Shown here piece by piece: positions 1 through 7,872 of a DNA stretch of 46,605 nt. Origin of the DNA: Planctomycetales bacterium (GTDB taxonomy: Bacteria; Planctomycetota; Planctomycetia; Planctomycetales; Planctomycetaceae); assembly GCA_026400835.1 (NCBI GenBank), contig JAPLOA010000112.1, positions 1 to 46,605 of the forward strand. Reading direction: 5' to 3'. Every line of letters begins with the position of its first letter. Positions within the stretch are counted from its first letter, which is position 1. Both the position numbers and the translations under genes were made by a program. The notes under the pieces are model-generated. The model was not told the DNA's origin. It was given only the letters and a program-made list of their open reading frames with translations, and ran no database searches.

Positions 1-247
1 CGACATGAATCACGACTTGAATGTCTGGATCAGCGATCACAGTCTGAATGTCATCAGAAACCGGGATGTCGCTGAGGTCAACATCTCGCTTCTTCGCGAG
101 ATCTCGCACGACCACTCGACGCAGCCGAATCGACCGTCCCGTGCGCTGAGTCAGCAGGTCACTGGACATCTGCACAATCCGCACTACGCCACTTCCGACG
201 GTGCCGCAACCGACAAGTGCGATATTCAGTTCTGAGTTGCCCGGCAT
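1..247 (-). CDS. hom: Homoserine dehydrogenase, N-terminal part (runs off the window)
   Basis: The minus strand read from an ATG at 247 stays open to the left edge for 82 codons. It begins MPGNSELNIALVGCGTVGSG, a Rossmann nucleotide-binding start with the GCGTVGSG glycine motif, followed by a segment ending RLRRVVVRDLAKKRDVDL, which is typical of the NAD(P)-binding domain of homoserine dehydrogenase. The family reduces aspartate semialdehyde to homoserine in the threonine/methionine branch, in the cytoplasm. Only the cofactor domain is visible; the catalytic and any ACT domains lie outside the window. It is divergent from mqnA across 269 bp. Another NAD-binding dehydrogenase is possible but the GTVGSGV plus VVRDLAKKR pattern favours this call. 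Confidence 0.85.
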   Translation of the reverse strand, partial: MPGNSELNIALVGCGTVGSGVVRIVQMSSDLLTQRTGRSIRLRRVVVRDLAKKRDVDLSDIPVSDDIQTVIADPDIQVVIHV

Positions 248-444
248 AGTGAACCCTTTAGAAGTCAGCCAACAAACGCATTTGACGTTAACGACATCGC
301 TGGATTCCGGTTGGATCGGAAAGAAGCCAGCGATCTCATCAGTCCGGAGAACAGGATCAGCCGACATTCACCCGGGCGGTGTCACCAGAGCCGAAAAAGT
401 CGACCGAAGAATGAGAGCGTCCCAAACCTTTTCCCGTTCAGCAG

Positions 445-472
445 TTGAGCGATGTCGCACGTGTCATATACT
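445..472 (+). promoter_or_regulatory. Probable sigma70-type promoter of mqnA
   Basis: TTGAGC at 445-450 and TATACT at 467-472 are separated by 16 bases. This would start transcription near 479, upstream of the ATG candidates at 517 and 529. It also argues against the longer reading frame that opens with TTG at 445, because that codon would be the -35 box. This rests on motif matching only. Confidence 0.45.
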
Positions 473-516
473 GTGCGGTATTCGGCTGCCGTTGGGAACG
501 AAAGCCAGTGATCTCC

Positions 517-1362
517 ATGTTTCGAATCATGACTAATCAAACACAAAATTCCGTTCTCGCAGCTCAAATGCAGATTGGAGCCGTTAGCTACCTGAACTCA
601 CGTCCACTCATCGAGGGACTTGAGGGGTTGCTGCCATCGGCCAATCTGGTGCTCGATTACCCCAGCCGCTTGGCCGACGCCTTATCGAACGGTCAGCTCG
701 ATGTCGCTCTGATTCCATCGATTGAGTATTTCCGCCGACCGGGCTACGAAGTCATTTCTGACGCCTGCGTGGCAGCTCGCGGTGAAGTGTTGAGCGTGAA
801 ACTCTATTGCCGAGTTCACCCGGGACAAATTCGGACGCTGGCTCTCGATGAGGGTTCTCGGACCAGCGCCGCGCTGACGAAAGTGATTCTGGCAGAACGT
901 TACGGCGTGATCCCGAAGACGGAGCCGCTTCGTATGGAATCCACGACGACCGACAGCGGTGCTGATGCCGTGTTGCTGATCGGCGATCGTGCGATGCACA
1001 GCCCGGAAGAGTCTTTCGTCAAAGTGATGGACCTTGGACAGTTCTGGTATGACTGGACCGGTCTTCCGTTCGTCTTCGCGATGTGGGTGGCTCGTCGAGA
1101 AGTCAACACAGAAGGCGTAGACGAAGCATTGTCTCACGCTCGTGATCTCGGTATTGCCAATGTAGCCGACATTGCTCGCGAAGAAGCACCTCGGCTGGGC
1201 ATCTCAGAGACCCTCGCGCACACCTATCTTACTCGGAATCTTCACTATCATTTGACTTCAGCCGAGCGAAGCGGACTGAAGCTGTTCAGCGAGCTGGCCG
1301 CTCAGCATAATCTGGTGAAACCCAATGTCGACATCGTCTATCGAGATCTCATCACTGCTTGA
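517..1362 (+). CDS. mqnA: Chorismate dehydratase MqnA (futalosine menaquinone pathway)
   Basis: MqnA dehydrates chorismate to 3-enolpyruvylbenzoate, the first step of the futalosine route to menaquinone, in the cytoplasm. The protein contains the family's opening IGAVSYLNSRPLIEGL, the strand LDVALIPSIEYFR and, later, DWTGLPFVFAMWVAR, all typical of this periplasmic-binding-protein-like fold. From 517 it is 281 residues, a normal length. The frame is open further upstream but a likely promoter sits at 445-472. ATGs at 517, 529 and 568 are all possible, and 568 begins immediately before the conserved region. Its 3' end overlaps mqnC by 38 bp, implying co-transcription and coupled translation. 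Confidence 0.9.
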   Translation: MFRIMTNQTQNSVLAAQMQIGAVSYLNSRPLIEGLEGLLPSANLVLDYPSRLADALSNGQLDVALIPSIEYFRRPGYEVISDACVAARGEVLSVKLYCRVHPGQIRTLALDEGSRTSAALTKVILAERYGVIPKTEPLRMESTTTDSGADAVLLIGDRAMHSPEESFVKVMDLGQFWYDWTGLPFVFAMWVARREVNTEGVDEALSHARDLGIANVADIAREEAPRLGISETLAHTYLTRNLHYHLTSAERSGLKLFSELAAQHNLVKPNVDIVYRDLITA

Positions 1363-2416
1363 TAAAGCCGTTGCTGGTGACCGACTCACTCCCGAAGAAG
1401 GCCTCGCGCTGCTGCAGTCCAACGACCTCGCAGCAATCGGCGCAGCGGCGAACGCGGTGACGATGCGGATGCATCCCGAGCCGTTTCGGACCTACAACAT
1501 TGACCGCAACATCAACTACACAAACGCATGTACCGCCGTTTGCGATTTCTGTGCGTTCTACCGTCCACCAAACCATCCGGACGTGTATGTCCTTCCCATG
1601 GAAGTGCTGCTGAAGAAGATCGAAGAAACCGTTGCTCTCGGCGGCGATCAAATCCTGCTGCAGGGCGGTCTGCATCCAAAGCTGCCGCTGGAATGGTACG
1701 AGGATATGCTGCGAACTCTTCGCCAGCATTATCCACAGGTGAACATTCACGGGTTCAGTCCTCCCGAGATTTATCACTTCACCAAGATCAGCAAGCTGCC
1801 TCTGAAAACGGTTCTGGAACGACTCAAGGAAGCCGGCCTCGGCAGTCTTCCCGGTGGTGGCGGCGAAATCCTTGTTGACCGAGTTCGCACAGCAATCACC
1901 CGCGGCAAGGTCTTGTCCGATGACTGGCTCAACGTCATGCGTGTGTGGCATGAGCTGGGTGGCAAGTCTTCAGCGACCATGATGTTCGGCCACGTGGAAA
2001 CCCTGGCTGAGCGAATCGAACATCTCGACCGAATCCGCCAGTTGCAGGATGAGACCGGTGGCTTCACCGCGTTTATCTGCTGGACCTTTCAGCCAGAAAA
2101 CACCGACATGGCTCACATTCCTCCGTCCGGGGCATTTGAGTACCTGAAGACGCAGGCCGTTAGCCGCCTTTATCTCGATAATGTTCCCAACATTCAGTCA
2201 TCCTGGGTCACTCAGGGAGAAAAAGTAGGCCAGCTCGCGATGCTGTTCGGCGCGAACGATATGGGCAGTCTGATGATTGAAGAAAACGTTGTCTCCCAGG
2301 CCGGAACGGTTCACCATCTCACCGTGGAAACCATCCGTCGTTGCATCGAAAACGTCGGCTACATTCCTCGCCAGCGCAACGTGTTTTACGATTACATCGA
2401 TCAGGCCGTGGTTTAA
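1325..2416 (+). CDS. mqnC: Cyclic dehypoxanthinyl futalosine synthase MqnC (radical SAM)
   Basis: MqnC is the radical-SAM enzyme that cyclises dehypoxanthine futalosine in the menaquinone pathway. The iron-sulfur ligands are visible as C69-x3-C73-x2-C76 (CTAVCDFC), followed by QILLQGGLHP, HGFSPPEI, LPGGGGEILVDRVR and MMFGHVET, all conserved in the CofH/MqnC group. The length of 363 residues is normal. The ATG at 1325 lies inside the end of mqnA. CofH-type enzymes are related, but the adjacent mqnA decides for MqnC. MqnB and MqnD are not in the window. The stop codon lies four bases before a REP-like repeat. Confidence 0.93.
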   Translation: MSTSSIEISSLLDKAVAGDRLTPEEGLALLQSNDLAAIGAAANAVTMRMHPEPFRTYNIDRNINYTNACTAVCDFCAFYRPPNHPDVYVLPMEVLLKKIEETVALGGDQILLQGGLHPKLPLEWYEDMLRTLRQHYPQVNIHGFSPPEIYHFTKISKLPLKTVLERLKEAGLGSLPGGGGEILVDRVRTAITRGKVLSDDWLNVMRVWHELGGKSSATMMFGHVETLAERIEHLDRIRQLQDETGGFTAFICWTFQPENTDMAHIPPSGAFEYLKTQAVSRLYLDNVPNIQSSWVTQGEKVGQLAMLFGANDMGSLMIEENVVSQAGTVHHLTVETIRRCIENVGYIPRQRNVFYDYIDQAVV

Positions 2417-2420
2417 ACTT

Positions 2421-2456
2421 CGTCCGGGCGAGCCGGGCTGCGTCAGCACCCGGACG
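2421..2456. repeat. REP-like palindrome, copy 1 (beside the transposase stop codon)
   Basis: The 36-bp element has 8-bp terminal arms CGTCCGGG / CCCGGACG and an internal AGCCGGGCT. Its bases 2427-2456 are the exact 30-bp reverse complement of 3199-3228. It fills the 41-bp gap between the convergent stops of mqnC (2416) and the transposase (2458). Confidence 0.85.
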
Positions 2457-2457
2457 T

Positions 2458-3027
2458 TCACGGCCCGAACTCACCGTCTTCAACGGTCCAGACAACATGT
2501 GGATTCGGTTGGCGGCGAATGTAGTGCAGAACGGTTTCCACAGCTCGTCCATCAGGCAGTTTCCGACAGGAGCCACTTGTCGTCCACCACGTTCCGCGGG
2601 CCTGTTTGCCCCAGCGGGAATTGAGTTTTCGAGTACACCACGCCTTGAGATCTCCAAGGATTTTTTCTGGATCGGGATCACCCGGAACACCAACGATCGC
2701 ATGAAGATGAGTATGCATGATGGCGACCGCGATTAGTTTCCAGCCACGGAACTGAATCGTTTCGCGGAGTTGATCCAGCACCGCAGCGGCCTGATCTGAA
2801 GACAGAACCACCGGACGATTTTTCAAAGTTCGTTCAGCGGCTTCTCGAAGTGGTTGATTCGGTGGAGCCGGCGGAGTTCCGATCACGTTGTGATTGAAGA
2901 TTCGACCGGATTCGTCAGGAGCTTCACCAACGAATCCTCGATCGTCTCCCGGAAGCCAAGTTCCGTATGTCGTCCAGGTGAGGAACCAATAACGATCCAC
3001 AGCCACCGAATCCGCCATCGAAGTCAC
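2458..3027 (-). CDS. REP-associated tyrosine transposase (Y1_Tnp / IS200-like family)
   Basis: The 189-residue protein has the hallmarks of single-strand HUH tyrosine transposases. The metal-binding HUH motif is in AIMHTHLHAIVGV, and a likely nucleophilic tyrosine lies near the end in VLHYIRRQPNPH. The N-terminus DRYWFLTWTTYGTWLPGDDR is typical of planctomycete members. REP-associated tyrosine transposases (RAYTs) act on the palindromic REP elements that surround them, and four related REP-like palindromes lie at 2421-2456, 3063-3092, 3135-3164 and 3199-3228. ATGs at 3027 and 3018 are both possible. It looks intact. No IS200 partner tnpB is present, which supports a RAYT rather than a full IS605-type element. 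Confidence 0.85.
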   Translation of the reverse strand: MTSMADSVAVDRYWFLTWTTYGTWLPGDDRGFVGEAPDESGRIFNHNVIGTPPAPPNQPLREAAERTLKNRPVVLSSDQAAAVLDQLRETIQFRGWKLIAVAIMHTHLHAIVGVPGDPDPEKILGDLKAWCTRKLNSRWGKQARGTWWTTSGSCRKLPDGRAVETVLHYIRRQPNPHVVWTVEDGEFGP

Positions 3028-3062
3028 CCCCTTTTGTATAAAGTCCCGGCGACCCCAAACCC

Positions 3063-3092
3063 AGCGAGCCGGGAGCCGTCAGGCCCCGGACA
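3063..3092. repeat. REP-like palindrome, diverged copy 2
   Basis: In the same orientation as the copy at 2421-2456, with GCGAGCCGGG, then CGTCAG, then CCCCGGAC. I count about seven differences over 30 bases from the perfect copies. Confidence 0.6.
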
Positions 3093-3134
3093 CCCGGATC
3101 CAAACCGTCAACATTTCTATTCACATTTTTATCC

Positions 3135-3164
3135 CATCCGGGTGCTCACGCAACCCGGCTCACC
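3135..3164. repeat. REP-like palindrome, copy 3
   Basis: Four mismatches over 30 bases to the copy at 3199-3228 and in the same orientation, which is inverted relative to the copy at 2421-2456. It lies 35 bp upstream of that copy, giving a tandem pair. Confidence 0.75.
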
Positions 3165-3198
3165 AAAGGCTCACCAAAGCGAATTTTCATTTTCATTC

Positions 3199-3228
3199 CG
3201 TCCGGGTGCTGACGCAGCCCGGCTCGCC
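3199..3228. repeat. REP-like palindrome, copy 4 (perfect inverted partner of copy 1)
   Basis: The 30-bp sequence is the exact reverse complement of 2427-2456, so the transposase gene sits between perfect inverted copies. The remaining 3229-3460 before the next start codon contains no gene I can support. Confidence 0.85.
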
Positions 3229-3460
3229 GAGTTTGGTGCATAAAACATTCGCGCGGGAATTACACCCGGAGCATCGAAGACGACTCACTGGGAAAGTCCC
3301 TTGTTGCGTGCTTTCTTTCGCATGCAATGCTGGCAATAATATGTGGCCTGCCAGGATTGCAACATGGTTGGATCCTGCTGTTTTCCAACAACTTCCTCCG
3401 ACGAATCTGCCTCCGCAAATCCGCCGGAACTCCCACCTCCTAATGAACGCGGAGAATTTC

Positions 3461-4840
3461 ATGACCACACCTTCCAGCGGAGCCTCACGACGAGACTTCC
3501 TCAAGACCTCTGCAACGGCGGCAGCAGTGACAGCCACTTTAAGCAACGTTGCCTCCGGCATGTACGTTTCTCAGGACGACACGATCTCCATCGCTCTGGT
3601 TGGCTGCGGTGGACGCGGAACCGGAGCGGCTGGCAATGCTCTGTCCGTTGATAACGGCCCCATCAAGATCGTGGCCATGGCCGACGTGTTCCAAAAGAAC
3701 CTCGATGCCAGCCACGGCAACCTGAGCAAAGAACACGGCGCGAACGGCAAACTGGACGTGCCACCAGAACGACGTTTCATCGGCTTCGATGCTTACAAGC
3801 AGGCCATGGATGTTCTGAAGCCTGGCGACGTTGTGATTCTGACAACTCCGCCCGCGTTTCGCTGGGTTCACTATACCTATGCAATCGAAAAGGGCCTGAA
3901 CGTATTCATGGAGAAGCCCGTCACTGTCGACGGCCCAACCACGAAACGCATGCTGGCTCTGAACGACAAGGCGATCGAAAAGAATCTGAAGGTTGCTGTC
4001 GGTCTGATGTGCCGTCACTGCGAAGCTCGCCGCGAACTGTTTGATCGCATTCAGAACGGTGAAATCGGCGACATCACCATGATGCGAGCCTACCGTATGG
4101 CAGGTCCAACCGGCACAGCGGCCACTGGTCCAAAGCCGGAAGGTGTTAGCGAACTGCTGTATCAGATCAGCCGCTTCCACGGCTTCCTGTGGCTCAGCGG
4201 TGGCGCTGTGAGCGACTTCCTGATTCACAACATCGACGAATCCTGCTGGATGAAGAACGCATGGCCGGTGAGCTGCAAGGCCAGTGGCGGACGTCATTAT
4301 CGAGGCGACAATGTCGATCAGAACTTCGACTCGTACTCGATGGAATACACCTTTGACGACGGCACTAAGTTGTTCGTCAATGGGCGAACGATTCCCGGCT
4401 GTCATCAGGAATTCGCCAGCTACGCTCACGGCACCAAGGGGCTGGGAGTTATCTCGTCCGCGTCACACTGGCCTTCACGTGCTCGAATCTACAAAGGGCA
4501 CAACGAAGACGCGAAGAATCTGGCCTGGGAGTTTCCTCAGCCAGAAAAGAACAATCCGTACGTTGACGAATGGAAGCATTTGATTGCCGCCATCCGCAAC
4601 AATGAAAAGTACAACGAAGTCGAACGCGGCTGCATGGCCAGCGTTGTGACCTCGATGGGCCGCATGGCTGCTCATACAGGTCAGGAGATTACTCTGGAGC
4701 AGATGATGAACTGCGAACACGAATTCGCACCGGACATCGACAAGCTGACTCTGGAATCCGAATCCCCACTGGTCGCCGACGCCGAAGGCAAGTACCCAAT
4801 CCCACTGCCAGGTCTCGAGAAGACTCGCGAATACGCATGA
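3461..4840 (+). CDS. Tat-exported Gfo/Idh/MocA family oxidoreductase
   Basis: These enzymes oxidise or reduce sugars and related polyols with a bound NAD(P). The protein opens with a twin-arginine export signal (SRRDFLKTSATAAAV), so it acts outside the cytoplasm. The Rossmann motif ALVGCGGRGTGAAGN follows, then the family's EKP signature in VFMEKPVTV and a substrate-side motif DFLIHNIDESCW. The start at 3461 has GGAG six bases upstream; an ATG at 3443 is also in frame, and the frame is open back into a REP-like repeat, which is not credible coding. The protein has 459 residues, normal for the exported family. A terminator follows at 4903-4940, so it is probably a single-gene unit. The substrate cannot be read from the sequence. 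Confidence 0.9.
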   Translation: MTTPSSGASRRDFLKTSATAAAVTATLSNVASGMYVSQDDTISIALVGCGGRGTGAAGNALSVDNGPIKIVAMADVFQKNLDASHGNLSKEHGANGKLDVPPERRFIGFDAYKQAMDVLKPGDVVILTTPPAFRWVHYTYAIEKGLNVFMEKPVTVDGPTTKRMLALNDKAIEKNLKVAVGLMCRHCEARRELFDRIQNGEIGDITMMRAYRMAGPTGTAATGPKPEGVSELLYQISRFHGFLWLSGGAVSDFLIHNIDESCWMKNAWPVSCKASGGRHYRGDNVDQNFDSYSMEYTFDDGTKLFVNGRTIPGCHQEFASYAHGTKGLGVISSASHWPSRARIYKGHNEDAKNLAWEFPQPEKNNPYVDEWKHLIAAIRNNEKYNEVERGCMASVVTSMGRMAAHTGQEITLEQMMNCEHEFAPDIDKLTLESESPLVADAEGKYPIPLPGLEKTREYA

Positions 4841-4902
4841 CGAAAGGCTGCCTTCTGATACCAAATAAGGTGTTTGAAGGCATATTCAACCGCCAAAACC
4901 AG

Positions 4903-4940
4903 AAGGCCTCCAAGTTCAATCTCGGAGGCCTTTTTGTTTT
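4903..4940 (+). terminator. Rho-independent terminator after the oxidoreductase
   Basis: Stem AAGGCCTCC (4903-4911) pairs with GGAGGCCTT (4924-4932), then TTTTGTTTT. It lies 63 bp after the stop codon at 4840. Confidence 0.85.
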
Positions 4941-5026
4941 GCAGACTGCATCCATCGGATTCAGCCCTCCCAGATCAACGCGAGGCCACTCGGCAATCTT
5001 TAGGAAATATAACGCTAGTGATGTTG

Positions 5027-5039
5027 CCCCCCCCCCCCC
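5027..5039. repeat. Run of 13 C
   Basis: A homopolymer of 13 cytosines lies in the 309-bp gap between the oxidoreductase and the small Tat-exported protein, about 110 bp upstream of the latter's start codon. It is not inside the gene as I define it. Such tracts can slip; its true length should be treated as uncertain. Confidence 0.9.
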
Positions 5040-5149
5040 ATGATTTTACTAAGATCTTCGGGCCGACTTCCGCGCTGAGAATGGAATCGCATGGTTACGG
5101 AAGTAGCGGTTGCGGTTCAATGTCAGTAATTTGTTTTCGGAGGGGAACT

Positions 5150-5545
5150 ATGAAGAAGCAGGTCAACCGACGTACAATCCTGGGGCTTGCCGCGGGACTC
5201 GCACTGGCGACGCGAACAAGGGCTCGGGCGGAAGAATCAACCACGCCGTGGGAGTGGGTATTGCCAAGTGAGGGACAGGTGTTTAACCTGAACGACGAGG
5301 TGAAAATCAAATTCACGGGGCCGGAAGGGGCGAAATGGAGTGTTGAAATTTCGCGTGTTGGCTCAAGTATGCCGCCGGAACAAGAGACTGGCACAATGTA
5401 TTCCGGACCCCAAGAGCTAACGTATCCTGCAACACAGTTTGGAGAAGGCGATTACATAATCCAAGTTCGTTCCGGTGAGGAAAACTACCAAGGGGCAACA
5501 GTTTTGTCACGAAGCTTCACGATTCAGGAATCGTCATCGTCTTAA
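5150..5545 (+). CDS. Small Tat-exported protein, Ig-like, function unknown
   Basis: The 131-residue protein has a twin-arginine-type leader (NRRTILGLAAGLALA) followed by a short domain rich in beta strands: PWEWVLPSEGQVFNLNDEVK, IKFTGPEGAKWSVEISRV and GEGDYIIQVRSG. The pattern recalls small Ig-like or Kre9/KNH-type extracellular domains, but I do not recognise a specific family. A good ribosome-binding site (GGAGGGG) lies just before the ATG, so this start is preferred over longer in-frame readings that would translate through the poly-C tract. It precedes a DUF1559 protein and a lipoprotein on the same strand, suggesting an envelope-associated set. A strong hairpin separates it from the next gene. 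Confidence 0.65.
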   Translation: MKKQVNRRTILGLAAGLALATRTRARAEESTTPWEWVLPSEGQVFNLNDEVKIKFTGPEGAKWSVEISRVGSSMPPEQETGTMYSGPQELTYPATQFGEGDYIIQVRSGEENYQGATVLSRSFTIQESSSS

Positions 5546-5571
5546 CGACTTCATCTTGATTAGCGGGTAAC

Positions 5572-5608
5572 GCGGCGTTCGACGATCGAATTGATCGTCG
5601 AACGCCGC
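5572..5608. terminator. Perfect 16-bp hairpin, likely terminator
   Basis: Bases 5572-5587 pair perfectly with 5593-5608 around the loop GAATT, 26 bp after the stop of the small Tat protein. No real T-run follows on the plus strand (TTGCTT), so a strict intrinsic terminator is uncertain. Confidence 0.55.
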
Positions 5609-5669
5609 TTGCTTGTGGGGTGCAGATCTTTTTGGATATTTGGCGGGTACGTAATGTGAGGACGGAGTC

Positions 5670-6653
5670 GTGGAGAACAAATATATCCGGCGCAGACCGC
5701 ACTGGAAGCCCCGGAGTCATCGCGGAGTGACGATTGTCGAAATCCTCGTCATCATCGCCGTTATATCGCTGCTGATCGCTCTTCTGCTTCCTGCGGTTCA
5801 GGCTGCGCGGCGTACGGCTCTTGCAATTCAGTGCAAAAACAATCTGTACCAGATTGGCCGAGCTCTTCACGAGTTTGAATCGCAACACCGAGCGTATCCT
5901 GATGCTTCCTACTCCAAAGAGCTTCTCCCGCACCTGGATCAAAAGGCCCTCTTTGAGCGAATTAACGCCGACAATGTGTTGCATGGAGTGCTGGTGCTTG
6001 CGCAGGTGCCGAGCTGCCCAAAGCTCTCGGGAGCCGCAGTGCCGGTCTATGCCTGTCCCGAAGATCCATTGCAGCAGGGAATCAACGGGCTTGCGCTAAA
6101 TTACTTGCTGAACAAGGGAACTGGATATGGAGGCTATGATGATGGCTTTAAGAAGACGATGGGAGAGCTGAAACCCAGTGACATTTCGGATGGCCTTTCA
6201 AACACCGTCGCCATTTCAGAAAAACTGCTGTCCCCAAGAAAGAAAGCATTTGGCGAAGGCCTTTACCATCCTACGACGGATGAAGCACTTCGCAACTACG
6301 CATCCACAGATCAATTTTCAAGCCCTTCACAACGAGGCGAATTCTTGAACGCCTGTTCAACCAACGTTGTGTGGCTCAAGGACCATGGCCCGCGGCCGTG
6401 CACGCCGCAAGGTAACTGTTTACCGCACTTGCTCAATACCTTGATGCCGCCAAACAGTCATAGTTGCATGAACGGATTTGATTCGTTTGACTGGGATCCG
6501 GGAAGATACGCGGCGTTCACTGCAACCAGCCTTCACAGCGGAGGGGTACACACGCTGTTTGCAGATGGTTCCGTGCGGTTTGTTGCCAACAACGTGCACG
6601 TACCATTATGGCAGGCAATCGGGACTCGAAACGGCGGAGAAGTCGCCTTTTAG
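5670..6653 (+). CDS. DUF1559 prepilin-like protein
   Basis: This family, greatly expanded in planctomycetes, has a type IV prepilin-like N-terminus and is presumed to be exported and assembled or anchored at the cell surface. Here RGVTIVEILVIIAVISLLIA is the methylation/cleavage site and hydrophobic helix, followed by LLPAVQAARRTALAIQCKNN as in most family members. The C-terminus has the typical SLHSGGVHTLFADGSVRFV motif (the H-x9-DG-like tail). The start is a GTG at 5670 with GAGG upstream; no ATG lies near enough. The length of 327 residues is normal. Many relatives have FTLIE at the prepilin motif, where this one has VTIVEI. A small lipoprotein follows, a common pairing. Confidence 0.88.
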   Translation: MENKYIRRRPHWKPRSHRGVTIVEILVIIAVISLLIALLLPAVQAARRTALAIQCKNNLYQIGRALHEFESQHRAYPDASYSKELLPHLDQKALFERINADNVLHGVLVLAQVPSCPKLSGAAVPVYACPEDPLQQGINGLALNYLLNKGTGYGGYDDGFKKTMGELKPSDISDGLSNTVAISEKLLSPRKKAFGEGLYHPTTDEALRNYASTDQFSSPSQRGEFLNACSTNVVWLKDHGPRPCTPQGNCLPHLLNTLMPPNSHSCMNGFDSFDWDPGRYAAFTATSLHSGGVHTLFADGSVRFVANNVHVPLWQAIGTRNGGEVAF

Positions 6654-6704
6654 ACAATCGCAAGCACGTGCCCGGGGAGCTAACTTTCCGAACTTTGGTG
6701 TGGG

Positions 6705-6738
6705 AAAGGAATCACAGAACCCTGTGAGGTGATCCTTT
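6705..6738. other. Two-tier hairpin after the DUF1559 gene
   Basis: Outer arms AAAGGA (6705-6710) and TCCTTT (6733-6738) and inner arms TCACAG (6712-6717) and CTGTGA (6722-6727) form a stem with an AACC loop. There is no T-run, so its role is unclear. Confidence 0.4.
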
Positions 6739-6802
6739 GGTGGTTCTGCCAAGCAGACAATGCGTTGAAATGTGCATTCAAAGATAAAAAAAGGCGGAGC
6801 AG

Positions 6803-7372
6803 ATGAAGCTCTCAGCAGTCGGCTCGACAGTATCCTGCAATATCATCGTCGCGATAATCCTTGTAATCTCAGGCTGCGGGCAATCAAAAAAGACTGACCA
6901 ATGGACACAACCGCCAGTCCTTGCTGAAGGAGCGGTTGAGAGTATCAAGGTGATGATCGATGGGAATTCGATTGAAGACGAAATCATCGCAGCCAAAGCG
7001 GGTGGTCGAATTAGACTCTCGGTCACGTACCTGAGGGCGAGTAAAGAAGCACCCACCTTTGACTCCGTCTATGCGTTCGTGACTAAAGCGGATCCAGACA
7101 ACGGCCAAATCTGCTCAGTCAAGCAGTGTTTTCTTGGGGACACCAGCACCGAACGTCGTATTGGCGCGAAGATTAGCTGGACATCTCGCAACGAAAAGAA
7201 AGGTGCTGAAGGAGTCCCTGTGACAATGAATCTTCCCCCTGGGGATTACTCCGTCTGGTTTTGCGGATGCCGTTCTCCGCAGACGGCGAATGAACTGCGA
7301 AGCCAACAGGAGAACCCCTGGACATTTCGCACGGCATTTCACAGGTGCAAACTGCGTCTCAACGGACCTTAA
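6803..7372 (+). CDS. Small lipoprotein, function unknown
   Basis: A 189-residue protein starting MKLSAVGSTVSCNIIVAI, with a lipobox VISGC placing the lipidated cysteine near residue 25. It is therefore probably anchored to a membrane facing the periplasm. The mature part is beta-rich and ends with PPGDYSVWFCGCRSP, which resembles the small Ig/transthyretin-like lipoproteins that often follow DUF1559 genes in planctomycetes. GGAG lies just before the ATG. I do not recognise a catalytic motif. The 130-bp gap downstream to the convergent HEPN gene holds nothing I can name. Confidence 0.7.
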   Translation: MKLSAVGSTVSCNIIVAIILVISGCGQSKKTDQWTQPPVLAEGAVESIKVMIDGNSIEDEIIAAKAGGRIRLSVTYLRASKEAPTFDSVYAFVTKADPDNGQICSVKQCFLGDTSTERRIGAKISWTSRNEKKGAEGVPVTMNLPPGDYSVWFCGCRSPQTANELRSQQENPWTFRTAFHRCKLRLNGP

Positions 7373-7503
7373 ACAAAAAAAATGGCCATTCACTTCTTGG
7401 GAAGAACCGGACACGGCTTCGGGTGAGAAATAAAGACGGCGGACGTCACGCAGCCTTCTTTTTTCCAAATCGCCCGTGATACGCATGGTTGCGAACAACC
7501 AAA

Positions 7504-7872
7504 CTACTTCTCCGGCATCTCAAGCAATTCTGCATGGTGCTCACGAAGCCATGCGATGACTTCAGCCCTCAATTGCTTTGCGAAGTCGTGCAACTCGGCG
7601 GCATCGCGAGCTGTGGCCACTCCGGCCATGTCGTACTCCACGGTGTTGCGTTTGACGCGACAGGCTTCAAGATAATCTGCGTCTGCTTTGCGAAACTCAC
7701 CCAGGATCAACGGAAGCACAGAAAGGGTTCGCTGATGGGCGGCATTCCGCTCCGGCCTGTAGCCTGATGCATGCATCAGAATCGTGCAAAGTTTCAATGT
7801 CGCGTTGTAGGCAATTCCAAACTGCCAGTCTGCTGAGATATGTCCTTGCGCATCCAGCAGGTCACGGTCCAC
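7504..7872 (-). CDS. HEPN-domain protein (partner of a MNT nucleotidyltransferase)
   Basis: The 122-residue, mostly helical protein follows a minimal nucleotidyltransferase gene and overlaps it by 11 bp, starting with GTG. That is the classic organisation of HEPN/MNT pairs, in which HEPN is often a toxin RNase and MNT its antitoxin. Visible motifs are R39-x6-H46 (RPERNAAH) and, later, RVKRNTVEYD with R75, N76 and Y80. The usual HEPN RNase signature R-x4-6-H near the last helices is not clear, since the later motif lacks histidine, so RNase activity is uncertain. The domain assignment rests on length, helical character and gene context more than on motif identity. Confidence 0.7.
   Translation of the reverse strand: MDRDLLDAQGHISADWQFGIAYNATLKLCTILMHASGYRPERNAAHQRTLSVLPLILGEFRKADADYLEACRVKRNTVEYDMAGVATARDAAELHDFAKQLRAEVIAWLREHHAELLEMPEK

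Noticed and set aside
445-516. N-terminal extension of mqnA
   Set aside because: It starts at a TTG that would be the -35 box of a plausible promoter, and family proteins begin near the IGAVSYLNSRPL motif.
3206-3460. Upstream extension of the oxidoreductase frame
   Set aside because: It runs through a REP-like palindrome and lacks signal-peptide features; the ATG at 3461 has a ribosome-binding site and the Tat leader.
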